Assembly (NCBI GenBank): GCA_946887425.1
Contig: CAMPKW010000027.1
Coordinates: forward strand, 1-12,917
Direction of reading: 5' to 3'
Length of the DNA stretch: 12,917 bases
DNA from: an uncultured Candidatus Saccharibacteria bacterium
GTDB lineage: Bacteria > Patescibacteria > Saccharimonadia > Saccharimonadales > UBA6022
How positions within the stretch are numbered: the first letter of the stretch is position 1; the number at the start of each line of letters is the position of its first letter. Position numbers and translations under genes: made by a program. Below, in pieces: positions 1-5,804 of the stretch. Below the pieces are notes generated by a model. It did no database searches, was not told the DNA's origin, and saw only the letters and a list, made by a program, of their open reading frames with translations.

Positions 1-65
1 TATACCCATTTCGTACAAATGATCGCGCAAAAAAGCGCAGAAACGAGGGAAATTATGGCAAGCAT
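1..65 (-). CDS. Possible start of a small membrane protein, cut by left edge
   Basis: On the minus strand an ATG at 65-63 opens a frame that stays open to the window edge and starts MLAIISLVSALFCAIICTK, a hydrophobic stretch that would suit a signal peptide or first membrane segment. It lies beyond the tRNA-Trp terminator, so it could be the next gene on this strand. I see no clear Shine-Dalgarno sequence or promoter, and only 21 codons are visible. The frame is also open upstream of the ATG, so the start is uncertain. Hydrophobic composition in so short a stretch can be chance. The product is not recognised. Confidence 0.2.
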   Translation of the reverse strand, partial: MLAIISLVSALFCAIICTKWV

Positions 66-118
66 AAAAACGCTTAACCGAACCGACGAAAATGAAGAAA
101 ATAACAGAGCTCGGGAAA

Positions 119-144
119 CAAAAAACAACGCCGAAATTGCGTTG
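119..144 (-). terminator. Rho-independent terminator of tRNA-Trp
   Basis: Six-base arms CAACGC (126-131) and GCGTTG (139-144) enclose a 7-nt loop. Read on the minus strand, the stem is followed by a T-run (125-119, six T then GTTT). It begins 10 nt after the CCA end of tRNA-Trp. Confidence 0.85.
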
Positions 145-153
145 CGTCCTGTT

Positions 154-228
154 TGGCAGGGGCACGTGGAATCGAACCACGATCCTAGGTTTTGGAGACC
201 CATATACTAACCGTTGTACTATGCCCCT
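154..228 (-). tRNA. tRNA-Trp (anticodon CCA)
   Basis: On the minus strand a full cloverleaf folds. The 7-bp acceptor is AGGGGCA/TGCCCCT, with U8 and A9. The D-arm is GTAC/GTAT with an 8-nt loop. The anticodon stem TGGGT/ACCTA holds the loop CTCCAAA, giving anticodon CCA. The variable loop has 4 nt and the T-arm is CGTGG/CCACG with loop TTCGATT. The discriminator is G73, as expected for Trp, and the 3' CCA is encoded. It reads UGG. With TGA used as a stop elsewhere in the window, this supports the standard code. Confidence 0.96.
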
Positions 229-239
229 TTACTCGAAAT

Positions 240-245
240 ATTGTA
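240..245 (-). promoter_or_regulatory. -10 box of the tRNA-Trp promoter
   Basis: Read on the minus strand this is TACAAT with an upstream TG (TGTTACAAT, an extended -10), about 12 nt before the tRNA 5' end. The -35 position for a 17-nt spacer (263-268) reads TAGATT, a weak match that lies inside the dyad at 255-270. Confidence 0.6.
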
Positions 246-254
246 ACAGATTGC

Positions 255-283
255 AGTAGATGAATCTACTCTATCTTTAGATA
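255..283. repeat. Two adjacent inverted repeats upstream of tRNA-Trp
   Basis: AGTAGATGAATCTACT (255-270) has perfect 7-bp arms around GA. One base further, TATCTTTAGATA (272-283) has 5-bp arms around TT. They cover the expected -35 region of the tRNA-Trp promoter and lie between the divergent tRNA-Trp and FMN reductase promoters. An operator role is possible but not shown. Confidence 0.4.
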
Positions 284-303
284 TACATTTTATAGTAAAT
301 AGG

Positions 304-332
304 TTGCGCAATGCACGTCGTTGCTATACAAT
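304..332 (+). promoter_or_regulatory. Promoter of the FMN reductase gene
   Basis: A -35 box TTGCGC (304-309) is separated by exactly 17 nt from a -10 box TACAAT (327-332). The predicted start of transcription is near 339, giving a leader of about 36 nt before the ATG at 375. The leader contains a purine-rich AAGTAAGGA (356-364), 10 nt before the ATG, that can serve as ribosome binding site. Confidence 0.7.
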
Positions 333-374
333 ATATAGTAACTACAATTTAACGAAGTAAGGAATTTTTTACTC

Positions 375-950
375 ATGTCAAAAAAAGTACAACTTATCAT
401 TGGCAGCACGCGCCAGAACCGCCTCTCCCCTAGCATTGCTAGTTGGATCGAAGCACAGATTGCAAAGCACGAAGGCCTAGAGCTTGAAGTTGTCGACCTT
501 AAGGACCTCAACCTTCCTCTTTTTGACGAGCCAATGCCGCCATCGATGGCACCTGGTGAATCTGCAAGCGCAAAGGCTTGGGCGACAAAGGTATCGAGCG
601 CGGACGCCTTCATCATCCTCTCACCTGAATACAATGCAGGCTACCCTGGTGTTTTGAAGAACGCTATCGACTACCTCAAGCAAGAATGGCACAATCGCCC
701 TGTTGCTTTCGTAACATACGGCTTTGGCGGTGGCGTATCATCAGCCGCTCAACTACGACAAGTCTTTGCTCGTATTGGTGCAGAGATGGTAGAAAACGAT
801 ACCGCGATTGATATCGGCCCTATCTTGAACGAGACCGGCGGTATCACTGACACCGACGCCAGTCTTCAGCCATACGAAGAAGTAATTCAGTCGGCACTTG
901 CTGAAATTACTGCATATGCAAAGCCAGAAGCTGAGCTCGTTACAGCGTAA
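375..950 (+). CDS. NAD(P)H-dependent FMN reductase family flavoprotein
   Basis: This 191-aa protein belongs to the flavodoxin-fold NADPH-dependent FMN reductase family (azoreductase/quinone reductase-like), which transfers electrons from NAD(P)H through bound FMN to acceptors such as quinones, azo compounds or metal ions. The N-terminal strand VQLIIG is followed by GSTRQNR (10-16), the FMN-phosphate loop. SPEYNAGYPGVLKNAIDYL (83-101) is the second family signature, which contacts the isoalloxazine ring. A glycine-rich YGFGGG (115-120) follows. Length is normal for the family. No signal peptide or membrane segment is seen, so it is probably cytosolic. The gene stands alone between its own promoter and a strong terminator. 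The physiological acceptor cannot be told from sequence; a role in oxidative or quinone stress is only a guess. Confidence 0.92.
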   Translation: MSKKVQLIIGSTRQNRLSPSIASWIEAQIAKHEGLELEVVDLKDLNLPLFDEPMPPSMAPGESASAKAWATKVSSADAFIILSPEYNAGYPGVLKNAIDYLKQEWHNRPVAFVTYGFGGGVSSAAQLRQVFARIGAEMVENDTAIDIGPILNETGGITDTDASLQPYEEVIQSALAEITAYAKPEAELVTA

Positions 951-970
951 TAAACATCACCGAACAAAAT

Positions 971-1000
971 AAAGAAGCTAGATTTGCGCTAGCTTCTTTT
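971..1000. terminator. Bidirectional terminator between FMN reductase and mscS
   Basis: Perfect 11-bp arms AAAGAAGCTAG (971-981) and CTAGCTTCTTT (989-999) enclose a 7-nt loop, and the plus strand continues TTTTATT. On the minus strand the stem ends in CTTT and continues ATTTTGTT, so it can also stop transcription of the convergent mscS gene, whose stop codon lies 15 nt away. Confidence 0.85.
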
Positions 1001-1014
1001 TATTGCCTATAGGT

Positions 1015-1959
1015 TCACTCATTTTTATCAGTACGAATTGCACGCATGAACTTCTTGTCGGCAACCGGATCGGCGAAACGTGCGATAGGCTCATAGACAA
1101 ATACCCGCTCGTTCTTCACCTTTACGTCTTCGTCCACTTCTTGAATTGCATTTACAAAGAACTTTTCAATGAGCCACTCTCGGCCAGGCGCCGTCTGACC
1201 GATCACTGTAATGCGCCATATATCATCACTCCATCGCTCCGTTGATTTGATCTTGAGCGGCTTTGCGAGCATGGTTGGGCCGGCGGGTACGGCATTGATG
1301 AGCTCTTGCAGCTTCTCTTCGCCCTTGACGCGGTCTCGCACAAAAACGTCGACCGCTAAAGTACGTACGCCACGCGGAGTCACATGCACTGCGTGTATTT
1401 GCTGGTTGTTTACCCAAACCACTTCGCCACTCAGACTACGCAGCTTCGTGGAACGTAGCGTGAACTGCTCGACTACGCCCGTTACATCTAAGAACGGCTC
1501 AATTTTTACGTAGTCACCAACATGGAACCACTGCTCAATGATCATAGTAGCACCAGCGGTGAGGTCGCGTAAAAGCATACCAAGCGATTGACCGGCAAAT
1601 ACAATAAAGAAGGCGCTTGCACCAATGGCAGCTACACCGCTATTTGCCGACGGGCTCAAGAAATCCCATGCAAAGTATGCAACCACCGCCACAACAACCG
1701 CCCGTACGGCCGCAACCGCGATGCTAAGGTACGTTTCAATTTGGCGTAGGCGAATATGTCGCTCTTCATTCGATTCGGCATCACTATGCACCGAAACAAC
1801 CTGCGCGAGTTTAATGATCGCGCGGGCAAGGTATTTGCTCGCGATGTACGCCACCACAATCGAGGCGATAAGAATTAATATAGATCGATAGGCGTTAGGT
1901 TGAGTGAAAAATTCTGCAATCTCTTCTAGTAGCCCGGTTGGATTAAATGCATTGTTCAT
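1015..1959 (-). CDS. mscS: Small-conductance mechanosensitive channel (MscS family)
   Basis: This 314-aa inner-membrane protein fits the MscS family, whose homoheptameric channels open under membrane tension and release solutes on osmotic downshock. TM1 is at about 24-46 and TM2 at about 77-99. The pore helix region TM3 (about 108-141) contains the small-residue pattern GVAAIGASAFFIVFAGQSLG typical of TM3a, followed by the amphipathic TM3b. A basic, charged loop at 62-75 links TM1 and TM2. The beta domain follows (FHVGDYVKIE, then GVVEQFTLRST and VVWVNNQQI), and an alpha/beta vestibule domain completes the protein. The length is close to E. coli MscS (286 aa). ATG at 1959 was chosen because the frame then runs straight into TM1. 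No SD precedes it, and a -10-like TATACT lies 8 nt upstream, suggesting a leaderless mRNA. It is transcribed divergently from the NDH-2-like gene. Confidence 0.92.
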   Translation of the reverse strand: MNNAFNPTGLLEEIAEFFTQPNAYRSILILIASIVVAYIASKYLARAIIKLAQVVSVHSDAESNEERHIRLRQIETYLSIAVAAVRAVVVAVVAYFAWDFLSPSANSGVAAIGASAFFIVFAGQSLGMLLRDLTAGATMIIEQWFHVGDYVKIEPFLDVTGVVEQFTLRSTKLRSLSGEVVWVNNQQIHAVHVTPRGVRTLAVDVFVRDRVKGEEKLQELINAVPAGPTMLAKPLKIKSTERWSDDIWRITVIGQTAPGREWLIEKFFVNAIQEVDEDVKVKNERVFVYEPIARFADPVADKKFMRAIRTDKNE

Positions 1960-1967
1960 ATAATTTC

Positions 1968-1973
1968 AGTATA
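1968..1973 (-). promoter_or_regulatory. -10 box of mscS, very close to the start codon
   Basis: On the minus strand the bases read TATACT, 8 nt before the ATG at 1959. Transcription would start about 1-2 nt before the ATG. No convincing -35 hexamer lies at the right distance (TCGTCT at 17 nt). Confidence 0.5.
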
Positions 1974-1984
1974 GGTGATCACCT
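1973..1984. repeat. 12-bp perfect palindrome between mscS and the NDH-2-like gene
   Basis: AGGTGATCACCT is fully self-complementary and overlaps the upstream edge of the mscS -10 box, 16 nt before the -35 of the divergent gene. It is placed where a dimeric regulator would block mscS. A palindrome of this size is expected about three times by chance in a window this long, so only its position makes it notable. Confidence 0.35.
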
Positions 1985-1999
1985 CAAGAAAGACGAGTC

Positions 2000-2028
2000 T
2001 TTTCACTATCAATTTAATCTGTTACCAT
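2000..2028 (+). promoter_or_regulatory. Promoter of the NDH-2-like gene
   Basis: A -35-like TTTTCA (2000-2005) lies 17 nt before TACCAT (2023-2028), which carries an upstream TG (TGTTACCAT, an extended -10). The start of transcription would be near 2035, leaving a 33-nt leader with AAGGTG (2054-2059) as ribosome binding site, 8 nt before the ATG at 2068. Confidence 0.5.
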
Positions 2029-2067
2029 AGGCACAAACGTAATCATGAGAAGCAAGGTGTGGGTTAT

Positions 2068-3243
2068 ATGAATACCGTAGTTGTTGGCGGAGGGTTTGCA
2101 GGCGTAAAAGCTGCACTTGAGCTTGCAAAAAAGAAGCTGGGGCGCGTTACTCTTATTTCGGACGAAACCTTCTTTCTTCACCACGCAACACTATATGCCA
2201 CCGCGACTGGCCGAGCAACGGCCGAGTCTGTCGTCACACTTGCACACATCTTCGCTGATTATAAAAACGTAAAGCTTGTTCATGACAGCATGATCTCTGT
2301 CGACCCAGATCGTAAGATGGTTGTTGGCAAAAAGAAATCATACGAATACGATTCACTTGTCATAGCGATCGGCGCTGTAACTACTCATTTTAATATTCAT
2401 GGCATGAATACCCATAGCTTTGGTGTGAAGACACTTAGTGAAGTGCGCGAGTTTAACCGTCATCTGCACGAAGAGCTCATTGCCGACAAACACCTCGACA
2501 AGCATTACGTTATCATTGGCGCTGGACCAACTGGCGTAGAGCTTGCGGGCATGCTTCAGACATATCTTGGCGAAATAGCAAAGGCACATCATATCAAGCG
2601 TGCTAAAGTTAATATCCTTCTGGTTGAAGCCGCCGATCGCGTGCTTCCGCGCTTATCGAAAACAGCGAGCAAGAAAGTCCAACGGCATCTTGAGAAGATT
2701 GGTGTCAAAGTACTAACCGGTCATAAGGTCGAGGCACTTGGCAAAGATTTTATCACTGTTGGCGGGCGCAAAGTCGCTACAGAAACGGCCGTCTGGACAT
2801 CTGGTGTAGCCAATCACGAGTTCTTTTCACGTCATCCTGAATACTTTCAACTTAGCACCAATGGTCGTGTCGAGGTGAATCAATATCTTGAGGCCTATCG
2901 AGATATATATGTGCTCGGCGACAACGCCGACACTCGCCATACAGGCCTTGCACGGACCGCCCTTGAAGACGGCAGGTTTATCGCTCGCCATCTCGCACGT
3001 AAAGCTGCGAATCAGCCCTTATCGACTCGTCGCTCATTCACGCCACCAAGTGGCATACCGGTAGGTGACGACTGGGCATATGTCGAATGGCTCGGCGTAT
3101 ATGTCACAGGGCGCATCGGATCATGGTTCCGGCGCATGATGGAGCTCAGCGGCTACAAAAGCTTACTTTCGCACGATAAAGCGCTGACAGCCTGGAAGGC
3201 TCATTATCAACGCGAAGAGACCTGTGAACTGTGCAAAAGATAA
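2068..3243 (+). CDS. NDH-2-like FAD-dependent NADH dehydrogenase/oxidoreductase
   Basis: This 391-aa flavoprotein belongs to the pyridine nucleotide-disulphide oxidoreductase superfamily and most resembles type II NADH dehydrogenase, which oxidises NADH without pumping protons and reduces quinone at the membrane. The FAD-binding Rossmann motif is VVVGGGFAG (4-12). The NADH-binding motif is VIIGAGPTGVELAG (148-161), and the second FAD contact is IYVLGDNAD (280-288). The region that usually carries the quinone-site motif AQxAxQ reads ARTALEDG (295-302), so both glutamines are missing. The C-terminus has aromatic and amphipathic stretches (337-365) that may sit at the membrane, and ends in CELCKR, a CxxC pair absent from textbook NDH-2. 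The ATG at 2068 has a good ribosome binding site and opens on the Rossmann strand; the longer frame from 1975 adds unrelated residues and crosses the promoter. The electron acceptor is uncertain. Confidence 0.85.
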   Translation: MNTVVVGGGFAGVKAALELAKKKLGRVTLISDETFFLHHATLYATATGRATAESVVTLAHIFADYKNVKLVHDSMISVDPDRKMVVGKKKSYEYDSLVIAIGAVTTHFNIHGMNTHSFGVKTLSEVREFNRHLHEELIADKHLDKHYVIIGAGPTGVELAGMLQTYLGEIAKAHHIKRAKVNILLVEAADRVLPRLSKTASKKVQRHLEKIGVKVLTGHKVEALGKDFITVGGRKVATETAVWTSGVANHEFFSRHPEYFQLSTNGRVEVNQYLEAYRDIYVLGDNADTRHTGLARTALEDGRFIARHLARKAANQPLSTRRSFTPPSGIPVGDDWAYVEWLGVYVTGRIGSWFRRMMELSGYKSLLSHDKALTAWKAHYQREETCELCKR

Positions 3244-3256
3244 GCCTTCTTGGCTG

Positions 3257-3285
3257 TTGTAAAAACATAAGCGCCTCCCTATAAT
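3257..3285 (+). promoter_or_regulatory. Near-consensus promoter of the alpha-glucan operon
   Basis: TTGTAA (3257-3262) and a perfect TATAAT (3280-3285) are separated by 17 nt, the best sigma-70-type promoter in the window. The start of transcription would be near 3292, leaving a leader of about 63 nt before the glycosyltransferase ATG at 3355. Confidence 0.8.
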
Positions 3286-3308
3286 GAATGATAAAGTGAA
3301 ACAATAAC

Positions 3309-3340
3309 AAGGAGCGTTCGGGTTGTACGTATGTGCAACC
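3309..3340 (+). promoter_or_regulatory. Leader SD sequence followed by a hairpin
   Basis: AAGGAG (3309-3314) is a strong Shine-Dalgarno sequence but lies about 40 nt before the glycosyltransferase ATG, too far to serve it directly. After 6 nt comes a hairpin with 8-bp arms GGTTGTAC (3321-3328) and GTGCAACC (3333-3340), including one G-U pair, and a GTAT loop. The TTG at 3323, at ideal distance from the SD, lies inside the 5' arm, so the fold would affect its translation. Confidence 0.5.
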
Positions 3341-3358
3341 TGTAAACAAGCAGTATGA
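3323..3358 (+). CDS. Possible 11-codon leader peptide coupled to the glycosyltransferase
   Basis: A TTG start 8 nt after the AAGGAG site opens a frame reading MYVCATCKQAV and ending in TGA at 3356-3358. That stop overlaps the glycosyltransferase ATG (3355-3357) as ATGA, the same junction used at the next gene pair. The glycosyltransferase has no SD of its own, and an in-frame TAA at 3343-3345 rules out an upstream start. Ribosomes finishing the mini-ORF would therefore be well placed to restart on it. The peptide holds a CxxC pair (CATC), perhaps by chance. Alternatives are an untranslated leader, or initiation at ATG 3331, which gives only MCNL. Translation is inferred, not shown. Confidence 0.4.
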   Translation: MYVCATCKQAV

Positions 3359-4578
3359 AGATACTTATGCTCGGGTGGGAGCTTCCTCCGCACAATAGCG
3401 GCGGACTCGGTGTGGCGTGTTATCACATGTCAAAAGCATTGGCGCTGCAAGGCTCCGAGATTGACTTTGTCGTTCCCTACTCTGCGGTTCATCCTGAAAT
3501 TGATTTTATGACTATTCATAGCGCCACCACCCTCACCCCACTTGAGCGCTATGGCCTGGGTGCATATGACAGTGATATGACACTTGAAAGAGAGCTGTCT
3601 ACGGCTGACGCCACTGATCTTAAAGATATGCGCGGTGTTCAAAAGCGATACGTACAATTTGTCGAGCAACTTGTCGAGACCAACAAGCCGGATGCGATTC
3701 ATGCCCACGATTGGTTGACAATGGAAGCTGGGGTACGAGCCAAGCAACTGTGCGGCGTGCCGCTTATCGTTCATGTACACGCAACTGAGTTCGATCGATC
3801 TGGCGAAAAAAGCGGTAATCCGATCGTACACGACATCGAGTACCAGGGCTTGATGATGGCCGACCGCATCATTGCTGTAAGTGCCATTACAAAAGATATG
3901 ATCATTGATAAATATAATATTCCGGCCGACAAGATCGAGGTCGTACATAATGCAATCGATGCATCTTCGTTTGACGATGGCTATGAGTATGATATTCGCA
4001 CCTATCGCTACCTTGAGGCGCTTAAAAGTGAAGGCTATACAATTATTAGCACTGTCACCCGGTTCACTATTCAAAAAGGTCTGACGCATTTTATAGCCGC
4101 AGCGGCCCGCGCCTGTGATAAGTACGATAAGTTGGCCTTCCTTCTGGCTGGCGACGGTGAGCAACGCGACGAGCTCATTCGCATGGCTGCCGCTCACGGC
4201 ATCTCAGATAAAATATTCTTCACAGGTTTCGTTCGTGGCAAACAGTGGCGGGATGCGTACAGTGTGGCGGATATATTTGTCATGAGTTCCGTAAGTGAGC
4301 CGTTCGGTCTTACTGCTCTTGAGGCTGCACATCACGACAGCGCGCTCATCATAAGCCGTCAGTCGGGTGTTGGCGAGGTGCTCCATAGCATCTTCCGATA
4401 TGACTTTTGGGACGTGGATAGGCTTGCCGATCACATCGTCGGCATCGCTACTTCACCAGCCCTAGCTCACGAGTTAAAGTCAAATGTGAAACAGGAATAT
4501 AGCCGTATTTCATGGCACGATGTTGCGCGCGATTGCCTGCGCATCTACAAAGGATCGAAGCACAGGGTGGCTTTATGA
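3355..4578 (+). CDS. GT-B glycosyltransferase, probable glycogen/starch synthase-like enzyme
   Basis: This 407-aa retaining GT-B glycosyltransferase is of the GT4/GT5 type and would transfer a sugar from a nucleotide-sugar donor onto an acceptor in the cytosol. The N-terminal domain opens MKILMLGWELPP and contains SGGLG (15-19), the glycine-rich loop that in glycogen synthases replaces KTGGL. HAHDW (116-120) and HVHATEF (140-146) are conserved acceptor-side motifs. The C-terminal domain starts near 228 with STVTRFTIQKG (232-242) and carries AGDGEQ (265-270) and the donor-site EX7E pair E315/E323 in SEPFGLTALE. Its length is nearer to GT4 or archaeal-type synthases than to 480-aa bacterial GlgA. 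Being coupled to GH57 and GH15 genes supports alpha-glucan synthesis, but another GT4 activity cannot be excluded. It starts without an SD, and its TGA overlaps the next ATG. Confidence 0.85.
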   Translation: MKILMLGWELPPHNSGGLGVACYHMSKALALQGSEIDFVVPYSAVHPEIDFMTIHSATTLTPLERYGLGAYDSDMTLERELSTADATDLKDMRGVQKRYVQFVEQLVETNKPDAIHAHDWLTMEAGVRAKQLCGVPLIVHVHATEFDRSGEKSGNPIVHDIEYQGLMMADRIIAVSAITKDMIIDKYNIPADKIEVVHNAIDASSFDDGYEYDIRTYRYLEALKSEGYTIISTVTRFTIQKGLTHFIAAAARACDKYDKLAFLLAGDGEQRDELIRMAAAHGISDKIFFTGFVRGKQWRDAYSVADIFVMSSVSEPFGLTALEAAHHDSALIISRQSGVGEVLHSIFRYDFWDVDRLADHIVGIATSPALAHELKSNVKQEYSRISWHDVARDCLRIYKGSKHRVAL

Positions 4579-5804
4579 GTAAGCGAGGCATCGTTCTTTA
4601 TCTTCATGTTCATCAGCCGTTTCGCGTGCGCCAATATAGTGTGTTTGATACGGCCGACAAGCATGATTATTTCGAAGAACCCGACTACAAAACCGATCGC
4701 AATAACGAGCAGGTACTGCGCAAGGTAGCCGATAAATCATACAGGCCAATGAACTCGCTGTTGCAGCGGCTACTTAACAAGCACCCTGACTTTAAAGTGT
4801 CGTTGAGCATTACAGGCACTTTCATGGAACAGGCGGAGCAATGGGCACCTGATGTACTCGATAGCTTTAAGGCCCTTGTAGCAACTGGCCGTGTAGAGAT
4901 CGTATCTGAAACATATTACCACTCGCTTGCCTTCTTTTACTCACGCCAGGAATTCGAACGACAAGTAGAGACACACCGTCAAAAAGTGCGTCAGTTGTTT
5001 GGTGTTGAAACCTCCGTATTTCGAAATACCGAACTGGCCTACAATGACGAACTTGCAAAATGGGCAGATGGCTACGGATTTAAAGGTATCTTGGCTGAGG
5101 GATGGGATCCTGTATTGCAGTGGCGCAGTCCTAATCACGTCTATCGTCCAACGGGCACCTCGAACATCAAACTTCTACTCAAGAATTACCGCCTAAGCGA
5201 TGATCTTGCGTTTCGCTTTAGCAATAAGGCATGGGCTGCCTGGCCGCTTACGGCAGACACCTATAGCGAATGGACAAATGCGTCGATCACTGACAGTCCG
5301 CTCGTCAACCTATTCATGGATTACGAGACGTTTGGCGAGCATCAATGGGCTGACACCGGCATCTTTGATTTCTTTGAAGAGTTTGTCGCCAAATGGCTGA
5401 ACAATACCGACAATACGTTCTATACAGCGTCGGAGGCTATCGATACGCATGAGTCAGCTGGTGAAATCAGCATGCCAAATACGGTCACATGGGCGGACAA
5501 TGAACGTGATCTGACTGCTTGGCTTGGCAATGACATGCAAAAGGAAGCGCTTAAGCACCTCTATGCACTAGAAGATGACGTGATGCGTACAAATGACACG
5601 CAACTGATTAATGATTGGCGCATGCTGCAAACATCTGATCATGTGTATTATATGTGCACCAAATGGTTCACCGATGGTGATGTGCATGCCTACTTTAGTC
5701 CGTACGATTCGCCGTACGACGCCTTCTTGTACTTTATTAACGCCGTTCGCGATATTCGCTGGCGGCTTCATAACCACCACAAGACAGGAGCACTCAATGG
5801 CTAG
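4575..5804 (+). CDS. Glycoside hydrolase family 57, alpha-amylase/glucanotransferase-like
   Basis: This 409-aa GH57 enzyme is a retaining alpha-glucan-active hydrolase or transferase with a (beta/alpha)7 barrel. Family motif 1 is HVHQPF (11-16). The predicted nucleophile is E153 in FRNTELAY and the predicted acid/base is D249 in FMDYETFGEHQW. The conserved WADNERDLTAWLGN block at 306-319 is motif 5. No signal peptide is visible, so it should act on an internal polymer. It is shorter than GH57 branching enzymes (over 500 aa), so amylase or 4-alpha-glucanotransferase activity is more likely. The start at 4575 gives an ATGA overlap with the preceding gene and places the first strand and HVHQPF at the usual N-terminal position; an in-frame ATG at 4512 would lie inside the upstream gene. 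Confidence 0.9.
   Translation: MSKRGIVLYLHVHQPFRVRQYSVFDTADKHDYFEEPDYKTDRNNEQVLRKVADKSYRPMNSLLQRLLNKHPDFKVSLSITGTFMEQAEQWAPDVLDSFKALVATGRVEIVSETYYHSLAFFYSRQEFERQVETHRQKVRQLFGVETSVFRNTELAYNDELAKWADGYGFKGILAEGWDPVLQWRSPNHVYRPTGTSNIKLLLKNYRLSDDLAFRFSNKAWAAWPLTADTYSEWTNASITDSPLVNLFMDYETFGEHQWADTGIFDFFEEFVAKWLNNTDNTFYTASEAIDTHESAGEISMPNTVTWADNERDLTAWLGNDMQKEALKHLYALEDDVMRTNDTQLINDWRMLQTSDHVYYMCTKWFTDGDVHAYFSPYDSPYDAFLYFINAVRDIRWRLHNHHKTGALNG

Noticed and set aside
25..38. GCGC-AAAAAA-GCGC as a second terminator or regulatory hairpin
   Set aside because: The stem has only 4 bp and no T-run follows on either strand.
19..210. 63-aa plus-strand reading frame at the left edge
   Set aside because: It runs through the tRNA-Trp gene and its terminator and has no homology-like features.
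3241..3256. Hairpin AGCC-TTCTT-GGCT after the NDH-2-like gene as a terminator
   Set aside because: The stem has only 4 bp and no T-run follows; it abuts the -35 of the next promoter. Read-through from the NDH-2-like gene into the next operon remains possible.
3430..4197. 255-aa minus-strand reading frame
   Set aside because: It is antisense to the glycosyltransferase, whose GT-B motifs are intact in the other frame; the antisense product has no recognisable motif or ribosome binding site.
5611..5796. N-terminal extension of the glucoamylase
   Set aside because: It lies entirely inside GH57 coding sequence; the ATG at 5797 has its own GGAG and starts the conserved domain.
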